Shown here one piece after another: positions 1 through 13,841 of a DNA stretch of 64,000 nt. The stretch spans positions 20,899,744 to 20,963,743 of the forward strand of contig JALJCS010000004.1 in NCBI GenBank assembly GCA_023055355.1, read 5' to 3'. A model generated the notes under the pieces. It saw only the letters and a list, made by a program, of their open reading frames with translations. It was not told the DNA's origin and did no database searches. Source of the stretch: Agelaius tricolor (taxonomy: Eukaryota; Chordata; Aves; Passeriformes; Icteridae). Numbering within the stretch: the first letter of the stretch is position 1; the number at the start of each line of letters is the position of its first letter. Made by a program: the position numbers and the translations under genes.

Positions 1-1049
1 CAGAATGATGACACAAGAAAAGAAAATATGCAAGAATGGCAGAGAAACAGAGTGAGCAACTTCATTCAGCTGCTTCAGGAGACGCTGAGAAACCAGATAT
101 GGTGAACTGTCCCCATCTCTCTGGCCCCCAGCATGTAATTTAACCCCTCCTCCTACTGCACAGTTGGATAGTTCATCCAGAAGGGGCCCAGGAAGTAGAA
201 TGGGTCTGCAGAGCAGCTAGCACAAATGGCCTTGATTTCACTTTATGATTGTAAAATACATCTAAATAATGCTTCTACGTGAAGAACCATATTGCATATG
301 TCCTTTTCCAGAGCATGATGCAGCTTTTCCTACCAATATATACCCAAAATGAACTTGAGATATCTTTTATAACTTATAAAATTAGCATCACGCTCAAATT
401 TCTACTCAAAATCACAGTACGTAACATTTTCTGACATTTGTTCTCTTCTGTTTCCAATTTTTCCCTCTGCATTTCTGCATATATTTCCTAGAGCTTTACA
501 AGCCCAAAAAATTAAGTCCTTATAGAAAAGTCAAAAAAGGAGTGTTGTTGCTGCTTGAAGCTGTTTATTAAAATATCTCCTCCTCTTCATAACCCTCTTG
601 TTTTTATGTAAAATTCAAAGCTTATTAGAAGAATGCTGAAGTGGATTTGTCTGTGATTATCATAATCTATGATTATCTTCTGCATAGCACACCAGGCAAA
701 TACTATGTGAAAAGGATTTACATATGTAGCTTCAGGCTTGTGAAAAGTTGCTGCTTCTTTAAGAAATTGGAATCCAACAACCATGGGATTTGCATAAAGA
801 GTATGAGGTTTAAAGAAAGCAATACCTTTTGGTGCTCTGTCACATTTTGTTTTTCCTAGGAAGCACTCAGGTAACATTTTTAATCTTCTCCCTGAAACTC
901 TATGGACTAGAAAGCTACACTCAAAGGCATGAAATGTGACCTTCTTGCCTCTTAAAGTATCTCTGGGATTTGGATTTTAAGAAACACAGCAGTACAGTAC
1001 AAGACTTAGGACAAATTCATGAGAGTTTTCCAGGTTGTCTGTACTCAGT
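1..1049. other. Non-coding DNA, no feature recognised
   Basis: This is AT-rich unique-looking sequence. The only open stretches are two short overlapping antisense frames around 590-877; the plus-strand one begins with GTG rather than ATG, and neither resembles a known family. No transposon signature, CpG cluster or RNA gene is visible. Confidence 0.6.
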
Positions 1050-1239
1050 CTGGTTTGTTTGGGGTTTTTAATTTGGGGGGTTTTTTTGTGTGGGTTTCTT
1101 TTTTTTGGTGGGTTTTTTGTTGGTGGTTTGGTTTTTGTTTTTGTTTTTGTTTTTGATGGGGTTTTGGGGGTTTTTTGTTGTTGTTTGGGGTTTTTTGTTT
1201 TGTTGGTTGAGATTTTTTTGTATTGGTTTTTTTGTTATA
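1050..1239 (+). repeat. G/T-rich low-complexity tract
   Basis: About 190 bp is composed almost only of G and T on the plus strand, with runs such as GGGGGG, T(8), three GTTTTT units and GGGGTTTTTTG. The G-runs all sit on one strand, so the tract could form G-quadruplex or R-loop structures. The reading frames across it are compositional artefacts (Gly/Phe/Val-rich or Lys/Asn/Pro-rich). Confidence 0.9.
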
Positions 1240-3134
1240 GAAGTCATCTGGCAGAGCAAACATGGCTGAAAGAGCTAAATAAAATAGTGAGAATGCTGAA
1301 GGCATAAGGATGGAAACATGGGAACGTGGGGGGTGGGGTGTTTCTGAGTTAAGCACTTGCTAGGAGAGGCTAATGGGAAATAATGAGAAGCAAAGTGGGG
1401 GAGTGGAGCAAAAGTTGTGGAATGAGTGAACTGATTCTTGTTAAGTTTATGGCCAATTAATGTTTGCCATACTTGGTAATCAAAAGTTTAGCAAGGGTTT
1501 CTTATATTAAAGGCAGTTCTTTGAACAATAGAGCCCTTTTTCTGCAATTCACAGCTGTCAGAGATCATTTCACTCCCTGTATAATTCAAAAAAGTGATGC
1601 CTTTAATTGCCAGCATAAACACTGTTGGGCTAGTGTGTACTAAGCTTGATTTAGATGCTCAGTGTATAGCACAGTTTGCATCTGTCAGAATTTGTAAAGA
1701 AAAGCTGCATAAAAAATTTTCTAGTCACATTTGAAGACAGGGGAGGAAAAAACAGTATTTCAAAATGTCACATACACAAGCCAGAGAGACAGGAAAGCCA
1801 GAGTTAAAGGTGAAACTCTATCTGGAAGATCCTTTCACAATGGTCACTACCCAGGTGAATTGTCACTACGCAGAGAAGCACTGACATAAGATGGAATGGC
1901 ACATGAACTTTGCATTTTCTGCCCTTTTTTACAATTATCTTACCCTCAATGTTTTAACACAGTCTTAGTTTAATTTACTCGTTGGGTTGACAGTTTGTCT
2001 GATTATACTGCTCATAATACAATTAACAGATAAACTGATAAACTCTGTGTTTCTCCTCCCACGCTGTTTTGTATCTGTATTTTTTCAGCATCTCAATTAA
2101 ACCCAGAGGTGTATCTGGACCATTCACTCCATGAGGACTTCACAGCACAGACACAAAAACCAGCTAGTAAAAGCCACAGAGTGGCTGAAAACACTGCATC
2201 TGCAAATAGCCTCTACCCCACTGAGGTTTACTTGATGTCCAGGTACAATCTGGAGATCTCCAAAACAGCAAGATTGCCAGGAAATCCTGAAAAGAGAAAA
2301 CTAAGATATACACAAACTAATGTTTTTTTTTCATAAAACAAGCTGTATTTCAAATAGAAGGAAATATTCAAAATTAGCAATGGCATGTAAAGAACCATGT
2401 TCTTTACATGGTTTATTCTTGTTTGTTCTTCCTTTTTTGTTGCTGTGGGATCCTACTATAAGCAACTGTTCTTCCTCTGGCACAGATAAACATGGCAAAG
2501 TAAAAATCCATTTAACACAGACAGTTTGCCTCACAGGAAAACTCATTCAGTAATCCAACACACTGCAGCTCTCTATGTAAACTATAAGTATAATCTATCA
2601 GAATCAAAACATGCAACAATTGAACAACTTTCAGCATCATTAAATCTCAAGTTTAATTTTGAAATTGAGTCTCTTAGCTGATGGAATCACCTTAGCCTGG
2701 TTTGTCTTACTTCTACAAGGCATGATACACTGAATGATATAGGAGGAAATAATTTTTAGCAGAATATCCTCATTTTGGGGGGTGGGGAAGGATCAGAAAA
2801 AAAAGCAAAACTGATAAAAAATGAGAAGTGAGAAATCTATATCTCCTAAAATTGAGTTTCGTTCATGGAAATGTATCAGTGTTGACTTTGTCAACACAAA
2901 CTTGCAGTTCAAGCTGAAACATACTGTTGGTGTTTTTTGCCTTTTTTTGCCCCTTTTTTCTTTCTCTTTTGCGATTCAAGCTGTTATACTCTTCACTGAA
3001 GAAAATTTAGCTCCCACCTCAGAAAGACACAGTTCAGTGATAGAGAGAGGTCATAAGTGAGCAGTTAAGGAATGGTCTGTACAAATCAATGAAGTCTTCA
3101 ACTAGCATCAAAGAGCTTTAAGAGGCATCAAAAT
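1240..3134. other. Non-coding DNA with one perfect short hairpin
   Basis: No recognisable gene or transposon is present. Short frames at 2109-2336, 2320-2553 and 2821-3060 have no family resemblance. The stretch includes an 11-bp perfect inverted repeat at 2384-2410, listed separately. Confidence 0.55.
2384..2410. repeat. Perfect inverted repeat (11-bp arms, 5-nt loop)
   Basis: Arm CATGTAAAGAA (2384-2394), loop CCATG, and arm TTCTTTACATG (2400-2410) are exact reverse complements. It is too short for a typical microRNA precursor and is more likely a template-switch product or a chance palindrome. Confidence 0.85.
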
Positions 3135-3182
3135 AATGAATGAATGAATGAATGAATGAATGAATGAATGAATGAATGAATG
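3135..3182 (+). repeat. (AATG)12 tetranucleotide microsatellite
   Basis: Twelve uninterrupted AATG units were counted directly. The tract is likely polymorphic in length because it is pure. The minus-strand frame through it encodes a Ser-Phe-Ile-His repeat that comes only from the microsatellite. Confidence 0.97.
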
Positions 3183-4310
3183 GTGACTTTACCTGAGGGA
3201 AGACAAGAACTGGGAAGGTGTTCTGATGCAGAAGAGCCACACAAAAGAAATCATGGAAATATTTTTTTAACATGCCTGTGCAACATGGGGAGAGATGGAT
3301 GAGGCGAAGGAGACAAAAAGGTTTTTTACAGAGAACTGAAAAATATGATATGGTAAAGGATACTGTGAGAGGAAGCTGGAAGACAGAAGGACTCAACTTG
3401 CATTGCTAGACAAATAAAAGCTTATTGGGGACTTTGGAGGAGGAAGGGAAAAGTCAGCTAAATTATACAATTAATTTAGAAACTGGAAAGGGTATGAGGA
3501 AAATCATAGGAAAAACCCTCTGTAGAGAGGAAAGCATTTCTCAAAATTCTTCATATTTCTACCTTGTAATTCTCTTGTCTCTTGTGCCTTGTGTGCACTT
3601 AAGCAGGATCCTGCATAACAGGTACACTGTCCACCAAAGTGCTGCTGTATCCCAATCTGCCTTTATATATAGGCATAGAAAATCCAATTTTCACCTTGAG
3701 AAAAAGCCCAAATTATTTAAGACTAGAAGTTTCTTCTGAAAGGGCACCAAACAAAGTCAAACATCAATTTGTTTAATGAAACAAAATGTTTGGGGGAAAA
3801 CAATTGCTGCTTAGAAACCTCAATCAGGAAAGATCTCCTCAATATGGGAAACTTGGAACCATATAAATGTTTATATGAAAAAATAATTTCAGTATTTAAT
3901 TTGAATGGTCAGTGTAAATAACAACATTAGTTGGGATTTGGCATTGTAATTTTCAGAACATTGCCAGCTGAAACAGTGATCCAAATACAATCTGAAATGG
4001 GGACATGAGTTAGAAAACATTGCTCCCTTCTTTATTTTCATGCATTTCTCACTCATCTGTAGAAGCTACCATATATTTGCCATCTATATTGACATGAAAG
4101 GCCAGTCAGCAAACTGCTGAAGTAAGCCTGGAAATATCAGTAGTATGCACTTTTCACGCCCTTTTAAAACAGAACCTGTATGGCAAGGGCAAAAGTAGTG
4201 AGGTATTAATTGTTTACAGGAACATTCTTGGCCATCAGGCTTTTTTACAGGGAGGAGTTAGGAATGTGCCCTGTAACAAACCCATTATGATTCTGGATCT
4301 CCTCTTTCAC
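3183..4310. other. Non-coding DNA, no feature recognised
   Basis: This is single-copy-looking AT-rich sequence. A 104-codon open stretch at 3425-3739 has no recognisable domain. No splice-flanked exon or repeat boundary was seen. Confidence 0.55.
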
Positions 4311-4387
4311 TAAAACCAAGACCAAACCAAATCAAAAACAAAACAAAACAAAACAAAACACCAAACAACAATAACAACAACAAAAAA

Positions 4388-4422
<35 letters not shown>

Positions 4423-4502
4423 CAAAGCCACAAACCAAACAAACAAAACCAAAAACAAACAAAAAGCAACAAGCCCTCAAACACACACACAGAAAAAAAC
4501 CC
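4311..4502 (-). repeat. A/C-rich low-complexity tract
   Basis: This is the minus-strand counterpart of the G/T-rich tracts elsewhere. It contains AAAAC repeats (about 4335-4362), ACA/AAC triplets, a CA run (about 4388-4400), a 22-base A run (4401-4422), then CAAA and ACAC units. On the minus strand it reads as G/T-rich. Confidence 0.92.
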
Positions 4503-7052
4503 TTTTTTGTGAAACACGCTGAAATTTCTGCAGGTCCTCATGCATCTTGAGCCATCTACTATCTGGAGAGGATTGTACCCTTTAAATCAATTGCTATTTC
4601 TAAAGACCTGCTCACCTAGATGAAGTGCACCAAACACTGGAACCTTTGTCCACCCAGAAGTATGGGGTGCAGTTACCAGGGGTACAGCAGCTTATTAACA
4701 GGGGTAAGAGATGCACACGGGCCCAGTCTCCCCAAAGTGTTAAATACTTTCTGACAGATGTTCAATAACATTTGCACAATTCAAAAGAGGTGTTCAACAT
4801 CTCACTGGAGCAAGCAGCAGGAATCCAGTCTTGATCCTCAGAAAGTAAAAGAGAACGTTCCCTCTGCCTTGAATAGTATCTGAAAGTGTTATAGAAAGTA
4901 AGGAAGTACAGGGTCTAACCCTTCCAAAGAAATCTAGTGAATTTAGCCCTACAAATATGAACTGAACCCAAGCAGCACCTGCATAGTTCTCACAAGAGGG
5001 AATTCAGAACAATGCTGCTCTTGCAGCTGATCAAACTTCCTGCATCCCTATCCTGATGTGAAATATAGAGGAAACTTATTATGCCCTACAGGCCCTGTTC
5101 TCAATTAAGTTAATGTCAGTTTGTAACAGTCCCATTGTTATCAATGACCTCAGTCTGAATTTGCAAGGGTGAGACTGTGAGCAGAGTGGGACTCACACCT
5201 GAGGAAATCTTATGATCTTACTGGTTTGTACTTTCTAGTGTCAAGAATGACAGAAGAAGATTCCTGGAATGATAGCACAGGTGGTGTTAAATAACCATTA
5301 GCAGACTACAGCTCTGGTTTAATGTGATCACTGGTTCAAAGGAGTGGTTTCAAAATAAATGTCAAGGATGTAGCATACCTTGTTTGAAAAAGAGGAGTGT
5401 GATAGGAAAAAATTGAAGTCTTGGTATGTATCTCATTACAGCATGCATAAAAAGAATCAGTTATACCACTACAGTATGCTTTTGCATCTACAAGCATCCT
5501 TAATTTTGCGACCCTACTTCTCTTTTCCTGATTACTTACCAACAATAAAAATAAAATGTTTAGCTACATTTTTTTAACTCTCTATCAAATAGATCAATTA
5601 ACTCTCTGGTTCCTGTGCTAAAGGACTACAGAAGAAGTCTCACAGTTGCATGGTACTGAAACTCTATCATATGGTAAGTATCACAATGCAATCCTGGACA
5701 AAAAACCTTATGAAAATGCCTGACCTCCTAACACACCACAGTCTCTCATTTAGCAGCTCATATTCTCACATCCACTGTATCAAATACGTGGAAGAATTGT
5801 GAAGAGCAGTTTTACTCTGATGGGCCTAAAGAAACCTTTCTCACAAAAATAAAGTTTTCCTAAACAAAAGAGGAAAGGAAATAAGGCCTGGTACTGCTGC
5901 TCATAATTTCTCCCAATGGAGAAGAAGAGAGTTGGCTTACTTATATAAACTTCTTGTTGCATGTAATTTTCTTAAATCTGATTAGGATCATTTAGGCTTT
6001 TTTAAGTTCAACAATCTCTGAAAGCTATGTTCACCACCTATTAACCTAGGAGCTTTCCTCTCTCCTTTTTTTTCCACACACAGTAAAAAATGAAGGGCAG
6101 TCACATACATAGCTTACATTTGTAAGAAATGTCAGTATAAGTTTGATTACGGAAGGCAATGTGCTGACAACTTTCAGACCAGCATCCTAAATGATACCCT
6201 CAGAGAAGGCAAGCCACTCATTAATCCCAAGTCTCATTCTTAGTGGGATCAAAGAACAGTGATCCCATCAGAGCTAACCGAAGGCCTTTTGAATCCTAGA
6301 GTATCTCATGTTTTGCTCAGACTTTGCATATTGGAGTTTATATGCTTTTGTCACTGGATAAGATGATTCTTGTTGCAATACTTTTCTTTTATAATGCGTT
6401 CCTCAATCAGCAGTTTCCTAACATAGCATCATTTCACCTATACTCTCTGGCTTCAGGAGAATCCTTCTGTTCTGTTGCCAGGAGCCAGACAGGATAAAAA
6501 TATGAAGCTCTGAAAATCTTTTCCTTCTTTAGGCTTACAAGTGTTAAAGGTACGTAAGCACAGGAAGTAGGTATGTAACTCTGGTAGACGTTTCACTGAG
6601 AAACAATGAAATCCCATGTAAGGACAAAGAAGATAGAGTACACCTTTCCCATAAATCTGGTTATAATTAAAGGATGGCAAGAAAGGATCAGTCCTGTGTC
6701 CTTCTTTTCTTCTGTCATCCGGGCTGGGGAATTAAATGAGAAATTTACTACTTTAGCATATGAAATATTTTTTACAAAACTGTACTATGTTACTCTATGG
6801 ATCAGAAATAGAATGTGCTTTGAGAGCATGATTCAACACTCATCCCTCTCAATCAACACTGAATTGGTATCCCAGCATGGTATTATTTCTGGGAAGAAGA
6901 ATGTTACAGCTGGGAGCATTTCTCATGCAACTATTTGGGTCTAGGCTATTCATTGCAGTTAAAATGCTACTAAAGTACAATCACAAACTGTTCTCAGTAA
7001 ACGTCATGCTTGATAAATATCCTAAAAATTATATCTGTTCAATATTAAAAGG
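4503..7052. other. Non-coding DNA, no feature recognised
   Basis: About 2.5 kb has no recognised gene or repeat. The longest open stretches (for example 6606-6944, 112 codons) show no conserved motif, no repeat family signature and no exon-like boundaries. Confidence 0.55.
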
Positions 7053-7162
7053 CATGGGGTGGTTTGGTTTGAGGTTTGGGTTGAGGGTTTTTTGAGGTCT
7101 TTTGAGGTTGGTTGGTTGGTTGATTGGCTGGTTGGGTCCTACAGCAAAAAAAAAAAAAAAAA
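7053..7162 (+). repeat. G/T-rich tract followed by A(17)
   Basis: A G/T-rich segment (7053-7136), ending in GGTT/GATT/GGCT tetranucleotide units, is separated by a few bases from a run of 17 adenines (7146-7162). The A run could suggest a retroposed tail, but no coding or SINE-like body lies upstream, so it is called low complexity. Confidence 0.85.
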
Positions 7163-10100
7163 CCACTTGGAAACTTAATAGCTATTTTGTACACAAAATG
7201 ACATCCATCAGAGGCATAGTCTCTTTATTGAACTGAAGTATCTGACCTAGGGCAAACAGCTAGCTGAGGTGACACTAGTGAAAACAATGTTTGGTGATAA
7301 AGGTGGTTCTGTCTTATTACTTACTCACTAAGTCATAGGGAGAAGCTGGGCATAATCACCATCATCAGTCACATGTATGGAGTAAGGTGTCAGAAATTCA
7401 AGGACCAGGATGAATTTGGTTCATGCTGCTTTTTAAGACACCACGGATTGAAAGATATGATAGGATAAAGTCCAAGTATCGTAAAGCTCCGCTAGTGATG
7501 TCTGAGAGCCTGAACAGGGCAGGAGAGTGATGAAGCTCATGTGTTTCTGCACTTCACCACAGGGGCCAGTCAAAGAAGGCAGATTTGGGTATGCTAGGAC
7601 CAGTCATATTATTTCTTCCCCTGTATACCAGGCAGGGATGGTTTTCCAGTCAGGATAAAAGAGGTTTCCTATTTTCTGATGACTGATACTTGCTGAGAAA
7701 TTGATGGCTAGGGTGTCATTTGATAAAAGAAATCTTTTCTCATTACAGTGTTGCAGTAAGTCAGGTGGCAACTCATTTGTCATATCACAACAGTCCATAT
7801 GTAGACACGCTTCTCAGTGCACAAGGATAGGCTGGAATCTCCACATCTGCTGAAGGAAAGGGTGTCCAACGTATAGTGAGAAAATGACCAAATATACCAC
7901 CTTAACACTACATGTCTCATGAAAGCATGGAAAGAGGTTGTTTTCTCAACAGAAAGTTCAGCTTATATTCCTTGTTGCTGAGAAATTTGTGACCAAGATT
8001 TCCAAGAGGTTTGGCATGAGAAGTGTTTTCCTGAATTACTGTCTGTAACAGGCAGCCTCTGTGTGGCCAAGGGTTAGTGGCATAACTTAGGTAATACTTC
8101 TTTCTTCTCTGTTTTTACCATTCACGTTCAGAAATTGCTGAAAAGCCTATTTCCAGCAATATCAGATGTCTCAAGTTTTTTTATTATTATCATTATGGGG
8201 TATAGTCATTCTTACTGAGTATCCTTTTTCATATTCAAATTTGAAGATTTCTTCAGGTTTCCTTCAGTCCTATCATCACCCTCATTGCAAGTTTTTGCTT
8301 TCTGAATTTAATTTGTTTAAAAGGTTAAGTTAAAACATTTTTTTCTATAATGAGTCACTTTATTTTCCATGCTGCCTTCTGAAATTCAGAGGTCAGTAAG
8401 GACAAGGAATCTGTAAATACAAGTAACACCAGTATGAAAGTGAGTCAGACGTTCCCTTTGTTAAAATAATCTAATGATAACAATATGTTCCTTTCTTACC
8501 ACAAGGCAGAAAACTCCAACTTTGTAATGGACTCCTTGGTGGCTATCTGACTTCCGGCAGTGGATGTGCTCCTCAGCTAAGAATCAGATCTTTGCAGTAG
8601 GGTATGAGAATGTATTCTCAGGGACAAACGACTTCACAGGATAAGATATGCTCTTTCCACCTAGATAAGTAACACAACTTAAGCCTGCCTTTGATGCTGC
8701 AGCTTTGGCTTCATCCCTTTAACCACTTCAGAAGATGATCCAGCTTCCTTTAGATTGCATTGGACAGAAGTTTTGGAGCTAACATTTGGACACCAAACTT
8801 GTATTTAATCTGGAAGATATTAGGAACTCTTTATGCAGCACTAAAGGAAGATTGTGTCCAAGAAAACTTTCCTATGAAGTTCTTGGTAACAGACAAGCCA
8901 TACAAGGAGTTCTGAGAGTGTTCAAATTCATGTACAAATTCAAGCTATTTTTCTGTAGTACCTCTCAAAGGTTTCCCTTTCCTCAGAAATACCCATCTAC
9001 AGCTAGGCACACTGACTTACAATTCATCTTGTTGATGTTGATTCACCAGCACTCTTATCTTAGAACTATTATGAATCCTAGACTTTCTTTCCCCAGCAGA
9101 GTGAGAGATGGCGATCAACACATTTAAGATGTCGTATCTTCTGTCAAAAAGTTCTGGACTTGGTGGAAGACTTATTAAGATTTGCGCTGCTTTTTGGCTC
9201 CTGTTCCAACTGAAGTTTGGATCATCAGAGACCATGCTGGATCATATCCAGCTGAAATGTGTTTTCAGTGGAATTTTAGTAAATTTGATAGGAATTTCCA
9301 TGACATGAAAGCTGTAAAGAAAATAATTTCAAAAAACCCTGTCAATTCTCAGCTTTTGAACATTTCCAGTTATTTCTCTATAAAGTATTTTAAAGCTATC
9401 CACTTGCTCAAGTAAAATCCCAATTTAGGAAGTAGTTACAACTTGTGTATTTATGGCTGGATCAACTGATGAACTTCCAGTAATTTCTGTAACATTATAC
9501 TGATGTGCTCCACTTGAAATACCAACACAAGCTTTGGAGAGTTCACTGACAAAACTACATATTTAACAGAAATAAATCCAAACCATAAAGTCTGATGTCT
9601 CCTATTGTTGCAATCTCCTTAAAATATAATGTGTTTGTACTTTGAAACTTGGCCAAAGCCATGATATAACTGTGCTCCAGCAGCCAACCTTACATCTGTA
9701 CTTCTGCTGCATTCACAAGTTGTAGCTATAGAATTTGGCTCCATCTTTTAATTTCAATGTTTCTGTGTGCTCAGATTACATGGTGAGCAGCAGTCATATA
9801 AAAAAATCTGTGAAAATCCTGATCCATTTTACTGCAACCTCCATGTATTTTAAAGCATTTTGGGAATGATTTTTCTCTCTTTCATCCTATTTTTACATTG
9901 ATGCTATTCTCTTTAATCCTGTGTAATTCTTTTGGGGTCACATTAGTGTACGTGATTGGAGAAGGCTTTACTTTGCTGCATACCTTCCCAAAGGACAATT
10001 TTAAGTTTAAGCACATATCCTTCTTTGTATTTTTTTCCTTTTAATCCTTACCAAAGCTCAAAACATCTGAGAAGGAAGAACATAGAAAGTCTTTGTAATG

Positions 10101-13100
10101 CGTGATCTTTCATAAGATAACTTTTCACCAAGAGAGTGGGAGTTTTTTATTCCTTCCACCCTGTCAGTAGATATTGGCTCCAAGATACAGGAGATTAGCT
10201 GAGCTTTACTGACAAAGAAACACAGATAAAAAATTAATAAAAGAAAACAAGAGCAGAAAACAGGAGCCTTTAACCAGATCACACTGATGATAATTTTCTA
10301 TTTCTTCAATTTTATTACAAAAAAATCTTTTGAAAACCCATATTAAAGAGGCTGTTAAGTGAATCTAACCTGTAGTACAGCTGTGCAATCTCTTTGCAAT
10401 ATTTGCTACCTTCTCATTAGCTTCTCAAAAGACATTTAAAAACTACCTCGTTTCTTCATAGCTAAAACAAGATGTCAGAGATATGTTGCTCTTTTCTCCT
10501 TCCATTTTTTCAAGGGCAATTCCATGAGGTAACTGAACTGCAGCTAGTTGTTTATAGGTTATTTTGTAAAGATTCTTGTGTGTTAAAGTTTCCAGTTATT
10601 ATTCAGTTAATCAGGCCATCACTTTAGTACTGTAGTGAGGTAGTGGTTTTGACTACTGTATGATTTAAATAAGTGGAATACCATAAAACAAAGCATCTGG
10701 AAATGCATCAGAGCAGAGGCTGGTATGCCTCATTAAATGGCAATTTAACAGAAAAAAGTCATAAGGATCCTAACACTCATCCTGGTAGGCAATGATGGCT
10801 CTGTATAACCATAGAACTTGAGCTCAAAACCCTTCCAGAAACATTATCTCAAATTAAGAGTAATAATTCACCCTAGATTTTCAATAGGTGTCTTTTTCCT
10901 TGATTGTTTCAAATATGCCACTGAGTTGTTCAGAGGGAATTCTGGTGATGCCAACAATTTCTCTGTGGAAATTAAGAAATGCTTGTGGACTCTGATACTT
11001 GAGCTGGTAAACATCAATTTAAATAGCATTGTCCAACCATGGAGCAGAGACATATTGTATGACATGATCTCTCCCAAAAAAAACCCCCAAAATGCTGATG
11101 AACATATCTTAAATTTTAAGCATTGAAGAATCACTAGCAACAGCTTGTAAATCACAAGACAAAGAAACATCCATAGGACTTACTGGGAAAGAATTATGGA
11201 AAAATGAATAATTTTAAATACTCAAAATGCTTATGATTGGTTTAAGTGTTCATTAGTGTACTTTGTATTTGATGACTGCTCCTTACACCATTCTTCCTGA
11301 CAAAAAAAATATTTGTCATCACCCAGGTCAGAAAGGGCTTAGAGGCCACATGCCCTGTACAGTTGAGGATAGCTGTGAAATGGCCTTTCTAGACTGGATA
11401 CTAGCTTTCCCACACTCTTCATGGAGGCAGGCTTTCCACAGCACATGTCTAGCACCCAGAGTTTTGAGATACATTTGCACAGCCCCAAGGCCAGCTTGCA
11501 CTCAGACTTATGTCATGATGAAAATGTCCTTTTGTTATTAGTAGAACTGATTCCCTTTTGTGTCTGACAAAACCTAGTTTTGCCTACATAATCAATTTTA
11601 GGGGTGACTAATGGGAAGGGTTAACTGCTAAACCTTGAAATAGGCAGCTTCAGTAACACGGAGCAGAAAGTGCCTGTCCTGCTCTCACCAGTGCACATCT
11701 GTGCCACTGCACCAATCATCTTTTGAGGTCATGTTCTCCCTGCAAGCCATCTCAAGAGATTGCAAGAATACCCATGGAGAGGCAAGGGTCTGAGCAGGGT
11801 CACTGGTGAAACCCCAAGGCCAACATGGCTAAACTGCCATCCCAAGAGATGAAGAAACCAGCCCTGTGTGTTGGATAAATGATCCCCTGAAGGTGCAGCT
11901 CATGGTCTCTTCCAATGGCACCATCCCATTGAGGCCCTGTTGTGACATTGGAAGGACATGGATCTTTGGCCTGAGGCATGGCCAAGAGTCTGGTTTGTGA
12001 CCAAATCTGGCAAGGAATGTTGCAACTAAACTTCTGAACCCAGGGAATGGCTGCTCTGGAGCTGAGATCCAAAATTTTCTTTAGAGATGCAGTGACAGAT
12101 AAGACCCAAAATTTACTGCTGTTTTTTTTGCATCTTTTGTATTAGCCAAGGGATGCCAGAATCAAAACAATGTAGAAGTATCTTCTGGACCACCTTGGTA
12201 TATACCTGAAACTATAAAAGCTTTGCTGCTAGAGCCAAGAACTGCCTCACTGTGATGGTGTGAGGTCGTCAGCAGCTGGTAGCAGGAAGGGGACCAGCAT
12301 GAGAGCCTACTGTCCCCTCACAGGGACAGCCTGGGATCACTGCTTACAGGAGCCAGCTAGCCCCTCTGAGCTGAGTTCCAGGAAACCAGAAGCATGAAAA
12401 CACTGCTACAGCCTTAAAGAACACAGGATTTCACTTCACAAGCTCATTTAAGATTTTTCTTCCCCTGTGCCTGCTAATGGATCTCCCAGTCACCAAGGAA
12501 GCTTACAAGTCAATTTTGAGTGTAAGAAAGTACTATAATTAGATGCAAAGATCTAAACACTCAATGGATAAAAACCACTGTTCATTCCAGGAACATTTTA
12601 GCAACTGTTGACTGGTAAAAAGTAAACAGATTTCAAAAAGTGTCAGGCTGCCATACCACTGCATGCCATTCTAAGATGAACATTGTTCCTAAATATATTT
12701 CCTGTGAGAGAAAGAGGAAAACAAATCTAATTTTGAAGAAATAAAACCAAACCAGATGTTCACAAGAATATGTTCAGACTTTTTTTTCCTTAATAAAGGT
12801 TTTTCCTTACTTTAGAGGTACCAAGTCAATAAATGTAACCTGAGAGTTGGTATGGCATTGGTTACCACCCTATTTATCACTCCTGTTATCCTTTAAAGCT
12901 GCACCCATTTGCCAGCTTCTCAGAACATGTAAATGAGCATGGGAATGCAGCAAATACTTAAAACTGATGAAGGCATTTTAGACTTATCAAAACCACTTGT
13001 GATTTTATGTTTGTGAAAGGTGTGATGTCAAGCTTTGGCATATTATGAAAAATAGCTGACAGTACATGAAACTAATTAGACTATTGCCAGGAAACATACA

Positions 13101-13797
13101 CTAAATGATCTTTGCAATGAAGACCCTTTGTCAGTTCATTTCACTCCTAGTAGAGACTGCTGTAGTGTTTTTTCCTGCAGTCAAAACTCCTGATTGACAG
13201 ATCTTCCATTCACTAATAGTCAATGTCATTTTACACAGTAATCTACCATATCCAGTACAGAGATATGAGCAACTCCAAGTCAGAAAGTAGTATTGCTGGT
13301 GGCTGACTGAAACACAAAGACTTCTTTTAAACAGGATAAATCTTTAGCCAAATGTGAATGTTTGCTTAAATTCTTTTTTTTCCCCCACAGGTGTGAAAAA
13401 GCATGTCAGTTCTTGAAGGTTGTCTTCTTTTTCATTACTCACTTCCTTGAGACTGAAACTTTGGGGTAGGATACAGTGATGCTGAACGTTCTCATCCCAG
13501 AGGAGATTTTAATTGACTTTCAAATGCCAAAAGCTGGTCAAATCAAGCCACATGACATGTAGAGGGAATTTCCAGATGATAGAATGGAAACAGGTATGTC
13601 AAGGAAGGAAAGGTCACCAAAGGAAAACGAAATCCAGAATAATTCCCTTTATGACTCTCTCATGAGACTTATACAATACTTTCCTTTTTTGGATTTTGTC
13701 TTCTTTTGTCTTCCTTCTCACAAGACAGGCCATGGGAACTGAGACACACGTCTCAGTGCATGGATATACACACAGGTACACACACAGGCGCACACGT

Positions 13798-13798
<1 letters not shown>
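7163..13798. other. Non-coding DNA; slightly GC-richer patch at about 11.3-12.4 kb
   Basis: About 6.6 kb lacks a recognisable gene. Between about 11320 and 12420 the base composition is visibly less AT-rich than its surroundings, and open frames of about 90 codons occur on both strands (11263-11541 plus, 11800-12072 minus). This may be an old transposon or LTR remnant, but I cannot assign a family. A polypyrimidine-CAG acceptor-like string occurs at about 13372-13391, but the downstream sequence shows no coding signal. Confidence 0.5.
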
Positions 13799-13837
<39 letters not shown>

Positions 13838-13841
13838 ACAC
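13763..13841 (+). repeat. (CA)n microsatellite
   Basis: The pure CA core is at 13799-13827 (about 14 units), flanked by interrupted CA units containing GC and GT variants. The His-Thr and Val-Cys repeat peptides in the frames crossing it are artefacts. Confidence 0.96.

Noticed and set aside
1035..1356. Gly/Phe/Val-rich and Lys/Asn/Pro-rich open frames
   Set aside because: They are compositional artefacts of the G/T-rich tract; the same applies at 4332-4541 and 37383-37671.
7053..7162. Possible processed pseudogene or SINE tail because of A(17)
   Set aside because: No retroposed body or target-site duplication is visible; the A run simply follows a G/T-rich tract.
13370..13480. Splice-acceptor-like TTTTTTTTCCCCCACAG
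   Set aside because: No coding signal or donor site follows that would define an exon; such strings are common in T-rich DNA.
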